A DNA stretch of 16,685 nucleotides from an uncultured Bacilli bacterium. GTDB lineage: Bacteria; Bacillota_I; Bacilli_A; RF39; UBA660. Of this stretch, positions 12,542-16,685 are shown piece by piece (position 1 is the first letter of the stretch; every line of letters begins with the position of its first letter). Both the position numbers and the translations under genes were made by a program. The notes beneath the pieces were generated by a model, which searched no databases, was not told where the DNA came from, and worked only from the letters and a program-made list of their open reading frames with translations. The stretch is taken from positions 1 through 16,685 of the forward strand of contig CAKOSE010000023.1 of assembly GCA_934102055.1 (NCBI GenBank), in the 5' to 3' direction.

Positions 12542-12615
12542 ATATGAATAAAATAAGAGAAAAAACTCATAACACCATAAAAAAAGTAAAATAATAAAAA
12601 TAAAACAAGAACACA

Positions 12616-12644
12616 TTTACTTTTGAAATAAAATGTTATATACT
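12616..12644 (+). promoter_or_regulatory. Candidate sortase promoter
   Basis: TTTACT at 12616-12621, 17 nt, TATACT at 12639-12644. Start near 12651 would leave a leader of about 23 nt containing only the ribosome site, which agrees with initiation at the ATT codon 12674. Confidence 0.55.
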
Positions 12645-12673
12645 AAACTATAGAATGATAAGGAGGTGTTAAT

Positions 12674-13522
12674 ATTAATAACAACAGTTTTAATGACTTT
12701 TTTGATTATATCAATGACAATAATAACAACAATAAAATAGTAAAAAAACGAACAAATAGAAAATTAGTATTATGCATCAACTTATTATCAATATGTCTCT
12801 TGGTGGGTGGTGGATATGGAGTAAAATACCTATTTGACCAAAAAAGAGATATAGAGGAAGCAAAAGTAAAACAACAGGAACTTCTTGTAAGTGAACAAAA
12901 ACATGCACAGGAAATAGCGAATGGTTTAAAGAAACAGGAGCAAGAAGAAGCGAAGACTAATATTCACAGAGATTTTTCAAAGTTAAAAGAAGAAAATAGT
13001 GATACAGTTGCATGGTTATATGTTAAGGGCACAGAAATAAATATGCCAATAGTAAAAAGTGATGATAATACATATTATCTAACACATGGTTATAATAAGA
13101 AATATAACTCATTAGGCTGGGTATTTGCGGATTATCAAAACACATTTCCTGAGCTTAGTACAAATACAATAATATATGGACATACATATAAAAGAACAAC
13201 AAACTATAGTACTTTAAAAGATGTCCTAGAAGATAAATGGTTAAACAATAAAGAAAACCATAAAATAACACTAGACACAGAAAAAGAAAGGCTAACATTC
13301 GAGGTATTTAGTATTTATACTTTGGAAAAGACAAATGATTACTTACAAATAGGTTTTAAAACAAAGGAAAAATATCAAAAATATTTAAATAAGTCAATAA
13401 AAAGAAGTATCAAAAAATTTGATATTACTCCGACTACAAATGATAAAATATTAACATTATCTACATGCTATATAGATGCAAACCATAGATTAGTTTTACA
13501 AGCAAAATTAATAGACTCATAA
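12674..13522 (+). CDS. Class B-like sortase, apparent ATT start codon
   Basis: A membrane-anchored cysteine transpeptidase that joins surface proteins to the cell wall. From ATT 12674 it has 282 residues: an Asn-rich cytoplasmic tail, a membrane span (about residues 31-53, LVLCINLLSICLLVGGG), a charged coiled linker (about 55-95), and the sortase fold with WLYVKGTEINMPIV, catalytic H170 (IYGHTY), C265 (TLSTC) and R272 (NHRLVL). The spacing and STC context fit class B. A strong AAGGAGGTG ends 5-6 nt before ATT, and an in-frame TAA at 12659 limits the frame. No ATG or GTG occurs before the span; the first usual start is TTG 12800, which has no ribosome site and would cut off most of the anchor. 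No substrate gene is visible nearby. Confidence 0.9.
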   Translation: MNNNSFNDFFDYINDNNNNNKIVKKRTNRKLVLCINLLSICLLVGGGYGVKYLFDQKRDIEEAKVKQQELLVSEQKHAQEIANGLKKQEQEEAKTNIHRDFSKLKEENSDTVAWLYVKGTEINMPIVKSDDNTYYLTHGYNKKYNSLGWVFADYQNTFPELSTNTIIYGHTYKRTTNYSTLKDVLEDKWLNNKENHKITLDTEKERLTFEVFSIYTLEKTNDYLQIGFKTKEKYQKYLNKSIKRSIKKFDITPTTNDKILTLSTCYIDANHRLVLQAKLIDS

Positions 13523-13538
13523 AAGAGCCTATTTTTTT
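13512..13538 (+). terminator. Intrinsic terminator after the sortase gene
   Basis: TAGACTC and GAGCCTA (13512-13518, 13525-13531; one mismatch) followed by seven T. It overlaps the sortase stop and meets the end of the convergent prepilin gene. Confidence 0.75.
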
Positions 13539-14001
13539 ATTCAGTTTTGTAATAATAATCATCTGTTGATAAATTTTTAACAACCTTAGAATACTCTGAA
13601 CTTTCTTCAAGATTATTACCACATACTATTTTAACAGTATAAGAAAAAGTACCATTTTCTTTTTTAGTTATTTGCAAACTTTCATCAGTTTGTAAAAGAC
13701 ATTTTCCCATATCAATATCTGGATTGGTGTTGTAAAGTTCTTGAATAGTTACTGTTTTAATTCCATATTTGTTTAAACAATCAGAATTGTCTGTGCTATC
13801 ATCATTACACCATATATCGTCTTTATGATCTATATTATATAGTTCTAGGTTTTCTCTTAGAACTTTTTCAATGGACTTAGCACTATTTACTTTACTTTGA
13901 TTAAGGGATTTCATAATACCTGGAAAAACTATTACGGATATTATTCCTAAAATAACTACTACTAAAATTAACTCAACTAGAGTAAACCCTTTTTTATTCA
14001 T
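13537..14001 (-). CDS. Type IV prepilin-like protein
   Basis: A 154-residue prepilin. The N-terminus MNKKG^FTLVELILVVVILGIISVIVFPGIMK has the class III signal: short basic leader, cleavage after G5, phenylalanine as residue 1 of the mature protein, and E10 as the conserved glutamate 5, followed by the hydrophobic assembly helix. The remainder is a small globular domain with four cysteines (C65, C75, C101, C127) that could form two disulfides outside the cell. It resembles pseudopilins of competence or type II/IV systems, but no other pilus gene is in the window. ATG 14001 follows GGAGGTAAAA and overlaps the ligA stop by 8 nt, so it is translated from the ligA transcript. Which machine it joins is unknown. 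Confidence 0.88.
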   Translation of the reverse strand: MNKKGFTLVELILVVVILGIISVIVFPGIMKSLNQSKVNSAKSIEKVLRENLELYNIDHKDDIWCNDDSTDNSDCLNKYGIKTVTIQELYNTNPDIDMGKCLLQTDESLQITKKENGTFSYTVKIVCGNNLEESSEYSKVVKNLSTDDYYYKTE

Positions 14002-15991
14002 TTTTACCTCCTAAGAAACTTAATAATTCTTCTTCGTTCCATATTTCAATACCGAGTTTTAAAGCTTTTTCTAGTTTACTTCCTGGACTATCTCCTGCTA
14101 TTAAAACATTGGTACTTTTTGAGATGGAACCTGTAACGTTTCCTCCTCTTAAGGATATTTCTTCTTTTAAAGTATCTCTGGGCATTACAGAAATGGTTCC
14201 TGTGATAACGAATTTTTTTCCAGCAAAGTTTGGATCTTCTACTACTTCTTTTCCGAGATAGTTCATATTAATTCCTAGTGACTTTAACTTATTGATAAGA
14301 GAAATGTTTTCTTCTTTTTGAAAATACTTAGTTATACTTTTTGCCATTATATCTCCAATATCTGATATGTCTACTAAGTCATCAAAATTTGCACTCATTA
14401 TGTTATCGATATTTTTGAATTTTTTTGCAAGGATAAGGGCACTTTTTTCCCCAAAATGTCTAATACCAAGACCAAAAAGTAATCTTTCTAATGAATTGCT
14501 TTTACTTTTTTCTATTCCTTCAAGGAGGTTATCTACTTTCTTTTCTCCGAATCCTTCTAGACTCATTAATTCATCTTTATACTTATAAAGTTCGTAGATA
14601 CTTGGAATATCTTTTAAATAACCAAAATTATAATAATCTTCTGTGATTCTGTCGCCGAGACCATCGATGTTCATGGCTTTTCTAGAAACGAAATGAATTA
14701 GTTTTTCTATATTTCTAGCATCACATAAAGGATTTGGGCAATAGTGATTAGCTTCTTCTTCTTTTCTTACAAGTTTTGTTCCACATACAGGACAATTATC
14801 AATCATTTTAAATTCAGGAAGGATTGATGTTCTTCTGTCAAGATCAACTTTTACAACTTCTGGAATGACATCGCCAGCTTTTTGAATTACTACAACATCT
14901 CCTATTCTGATGTCTTTACTTAAAACATAATCTTCGTTATGTAAAGTTGCTTTTCTAATAGTAGAGCCTGCTACTCTAACAGGTTCAAGCATAGCATTAG
15001 GAGTTATTTTTCCAGTACGGCCAACAGTAAAGACAATATCAGTAAGTTTAGTAGTAACCTTTTCGGCAGGAAACTTATATGCTGTAGCCCATTTAGGACT
15101 TCTTGCGGTAAAACCTAAATTTTCTTGCATTTTTATATCGTCTACTTTAATAACTATTCCATCTATATCATAAGGAAGAGAATCTCTTATTGAAGTCATT
15201 TCATTAATAAACTTTAGAACTTCTTCTATGTTATTACAAATTTTTCTTTTGGGATTAACTCTAAAACCTAGTTCTTCCATAAAGGTTAAAGCGTCTCTAT
15301 GTCTATAAATTCCATAATCAAGGGGATTAGGTAAATGATAAGTAAAATTATTAAGTCTTCTTGATGCAGCAATTTTAGAATCAAGTTGACGGACACTACC
15401 ACTAGCTAAGTTTCTACAGTTTTGAAATTCTTCAAGTCCTTCTTTTCTTCTTTCAGAATTTACTCTTTGAAATTCTTTTCTATCGATATATACCTCTCCA
15501 CGAACATCTATATCAATATCTTTACTTAACTTAAGAGGAATTGATTTTATAGTCTTAATATTACTGGTAATATCTTCTCCAACACGACCATCCCCGCGAG
15601 TAACTCCTCTTACTAAAATACCTTTTTCATAAACTAAACTAATTGCAAGACCATCTATCTTAGGCTCGCATACATAAACAGGATTATATCCTTCTTTTTT
15701 GATTCGTTCATCAAATTTGATAATATCACTTTCATTAAATACATTTCCAAGAGAAAGCATTGGTAATTTATGAGTAACTTTTTTAAAACTAGATAAAACT
15801 GTAGAACCTACTCTCATACTCGGAGAAGTTTTGCTTTTATACTCAGGATATTTTTCTTCAAGAGACATAAGTTCTTGCATAAGTCTATCATATTCTTGAT
15901 CGCTAACTGAAGGCTTATCAAGTACATAATATTCATAATTATATCTATCTAAAAGTGATTCTATTTCCTTTAGTCTTTCTTTTACATTCAT
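13994..15991 (-). CDS. ligA: NAD-dependent DNA ligase
   Basis: A 665-residue ligase that seals nicks in replication and repair using NAD. I chose ATG 15991 because GGAGGTAATACTT precedes it; a longer in-frame ATG at 16051 would add a hydrophobic 20-residue stretch with no ribosome site. The Ia domain (YNYEYYVLDKPSVSDQEYDRL) is followed by the adenylation domain with K111 in KIDGLAISL, an OB fold (VGRTGKITPNAMLEPVRVAG), a four-cysteine zinc finger (CPVC...HYCPNPLC), helix-hairpin-helix repeats, and a C-terminal BRCT domain (FAGKKFVITGTISVMPRDTL...). All domains are present and the length is normal. It forms an overlapping pair with the prepilin gene. Its upstream neighbour is divergent. Confidence 0.97.
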   Translation of the reverse strand: MNVKERLKEIESLLDRYNYEYYVLDKPSVSDQEYDRLMQELMSLEEKYPEYKSKTSPSMRVGSTVLSSFKKVTHKLPMLSLGNVFNESDIIKFDERIKKEGYNPVYVCEPKIDGLAISLVYEKGILVRGVTRGDGRVGEDITSNIKTIKSIPLKLSKDIDIDVRGEVYIDRKEFQRVNSERRKEGLEEFQNCRNLASGSVRQLDSKIAASRRLNNFTYHLPNPLDYGIYRHRDALTFMEELGFRVNPKRKICNNIEEVLKFINEMTSIRDSLPYDIDGIVIKVDDIKMQENLGFTARSPKWATAYKFPAEKVTTKLTDIVFTVGRTGKITPNAMLEPVRVAGSTIRKATLHNEDYVLSKDIRIGDVVVIQKAGDVIPEVVKVDLDRRTSILPEFKMIDNCPVCGTKLVRKEEEANHYCPNPLCDARNIEKLIHFVSRKAMNIDGLGDRITEDYYNFGYLKDIPSIYELYKYKDELMSLEGFGEKKVDNLLEGIEKSKSNSLERLLFGLGIRHFGEKSALILAKKFKNIDNIMSANFDDLVDISDIGDIMAKSITKYFQKEENISLINKLKSLGINMNYLGKEVVEDPNFAGKKFVITGTISVMPRDTLKEEISLRGGNVTGSISKSTNVLIAGDSPGSKLEKALKLGIEIWNEEELLSFLGGKNE

Positions 15992-16010
15992 AAGTATTAC
16001 CTCCATAAAT

Positions 16011-16039
16011 ATTATAAAAGAAATAGGAAGTAAAAACAA
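16011..16039 (-). promoter_or_regulatory. Candidate ligA promoter
   Basis: TTGTTT at 16039-16034, 17 nt, TATAAT at 16016-16011. The predicted start is about 13 nt before the ATG, right at the ribosome site, so the leader would be very short. The match is good but the short leader lowers confidence. Confidence 0.42.
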
Positions 16040-16088
16040 GAACAATCCCAAAAAACTATGACAAACATATATTATACTAGGTGATTTT

Positions 16089-16295
16089 ATGAAACATAGC
16101 TTCTTTTGTAACTGTACGGCATGTAAAAACAGAAGAAGAACAAGTAAACTATACTTAGGATTCCTAGGGTTCTGGATTCTTATAATATTTTATCAAGCTC
16201 TAATAACTATGTTTTTCTGTATAACTATAAATGCAGTACTATTATTTATAGAAATAGTTTTATTCTTTATATTATTACTTAGAATATTATGGTAA
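16089..16295 (+). CDS. Small two-span membrane protein with N-terminal Cys motif
   Basis: A 68-residue protein with ATG 16089 after AGGTGA, divergent from ligA. It starts MKHSFFCNCTACKNRRR, with three closely spaced cysteines (C7, C9, C12) followed by a basic patch, then two hydrophobic helices (about residues 22-45 and 47-67). The Cys cluster followed by arginines could hold a metal on the inner face of the membrane. No family is recognised. Its own ribosome site and a strong terminator downstream support a real gene. Confidence 0.65.
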   Translation: MKHSFFCNCTACKNRRRTSKLYLGFLGFWILIIFYQALITMFFCITINAVLLFIEIVLFFILLLRILW

Positions 16296-16312
16296 AAAAA
16301 TAGTCTTATAAT

Positions 16313-16384
16313 GTTATTTTCAAAATAACGACAAACCCTAGATCTTTTCTAGGGTTTTGTCCTATAAATAAAACTTTTATAGGA
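16313..16384. repeat. Three consecutive palindromes
   Basis: GTTATTTT/AAAATAAC (16313-16329), AAACCCTAGA/TCTAGGGTTT (16333-16357) and TCCTATAAA/TTTATAGGA (16360-16384) lie end to end within 72 bp. Only the middle one has a T run. The outer two may be protein sites or mRNA-end stabilisers. Confidence 0.7.
16333..16358 (+). terminator. Intrinsic terminator after the small membrane protein gene
   Basis: A perfect 10-bp stem (AAACCCTAGA with TCTAGGGTTT, 5-nt loop) ending in TTTTG. It can also act on the minus strand, where the stem is preceded by an A run and followed by TTTG, for the Rpn-type gene that converges on it. Confidence 0.75.
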
Positions 16385-16415
16385 AATAATATTTTCTCTA
16401 ACTTGGCTTAGTTTA

Positions 16416-16685
16416 TTACTTCAGATTATTTATCTCTTCTTTTGTGAGTCCTGTACATTTGGAAATAATATCTATATTTACTTTTTCTTTTAAGAGTTTC
16501 TTCGCTGTTTCGAGTATGCTTTCTTTTTTACCTTTAGCAATTCCAACAGCCAGGCCTTTTTCTCTTGCTTCTTCAAGTTCTGTTATCCTAAGCTTTTCTT
16601 CATGCAGCTCTTTATCATATAATCCTACTATATCATCTTCCATACTTGCTCTTTTTGCATCTTTTACATACTCTTCCATTATACT
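16416..16685 (-). CDS. Rpn/YhgA-family nuclease, C-terminal part only
   Basis: The last 89 residues of a larger protein; the frame is open to the right edge (codons before the internal ATG 16679 continue), so the start lies outside. The tail AKRASMEDDIVGLYDKELHEEKLRITELEEAREKG..VGIAKGKKESILETAKKLL followed by ..IDIISKCTGLTKEEINNLK is typical of Rpn (recombination-promoting nuclease, PD-(D/E)XK transposase-like) proteins: a charged helix, G-rich repeat AxGIAKGKKE, then a helix-turn-helix-like TGLTKEEI end. The nuclease domain is not visible. Such genes are common and multi-copy in gut Bacillota and may be mobile or defence-linked. Confidence 0.72.
   Translation of the reverse strand, partial: SIMEEYVKDAKRASMEDDIVGLYDKELHEEKLRITELEEAREKGLAVGIAKGKKESILETAKKLLKEKVNIDIISKCTGLTKEEINNLK

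Noticed and set aside
12655..12672. Five-codon frame ATG...TAA across the sortase ribosome site
   Set aside because: It has no ribosome site of its own and is too short to judge; likely chance.
15992..16051. Longer ligA start at 16051 with a hydrophobic N-terminus
   Set aside because: It has no ribosome site and ligases of this family are cytoplasmic; ATG 15991 has a strong site and gives the normal N-terminus.

Overview
This is a strongly AT-rich stretch of a low-GC Gram-positive bacterium. TGA is used as a stop codon (for example at 3064-3066 and 4810-4812) and tryptophan is TGG, so the code is standard and not mycoplasmal. A Gram-positive, Bacillota-type lineage is suggested by the T-box leader on aspS, a class B-like sortase, a Gram-positive-style prepilin, a DUF421 membrane protein and an Rpn/YhgA-type nuclease tail. 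A gut Bacilli or Clostridia relative is my inference; no species can be named.

Positions 1 to about 6635 are one end of a temperate prophage or closely related element. Early genes run leftwards on the minus strand: a Cro-like regulator, a small basic protein, a 54-residue membrane protein, a DUF6291/replication-type protein, a small phage protein, a Rad52-like annealing protein, a Cas4/RecB-like Fe-S exonuclease, a coiled-coil protein and a pentapeptide-repeat protein cut by the window edge. The lysogeny module runs rightwards on the plus strand: an S24 (CI/LexA-like) repressor, two membrane-anchored proteins of unknown function, and a tyrosine integrase. The genetic switch lies at 3736-3825. 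A consensus leftward promoter carries a 15-bp operator in its spacer, a second operator sits between the two promoters, and a third lies at the end of the Cro-like gene.

The integrase abuts the 3' end of a tRNA-Lys(CTT) gene (6636-6711, minus strand), the usual integration target of such elements. The other attachment site and the structural genes lie outside the window to the left.

Positions about 6640-16685 look like host chromosome. On the minus strand are tRNA-Lys, a possible small ORF, aspS with a T-box leader (specifier GAC), a DUF421 protein and an M29 aminopeptidase. A Tyr/Pro-rich 72-residue protein (plus) converges on an unknown 400-residue helical protein (minus). After a 420-bp gene-free stretch with hairpins comes a sortase (plus), which appears to start at an ATT codon. 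It converges on a ligA-prepilin operon (minus). A small two-helix membrane protein (plus), a cluster of palindromes and the C-terminal part of an Rpn-family protein end the window.

The points most worth a second look are the ATT-initiated sortase, a candidate antisense RNA facing the phage replication gene, the three-operator switch, and the unknown membrane-protein pair between repressor and integrase, which sits where prophages often carry lysogenic-conversion or superinfection-exclusion genes.
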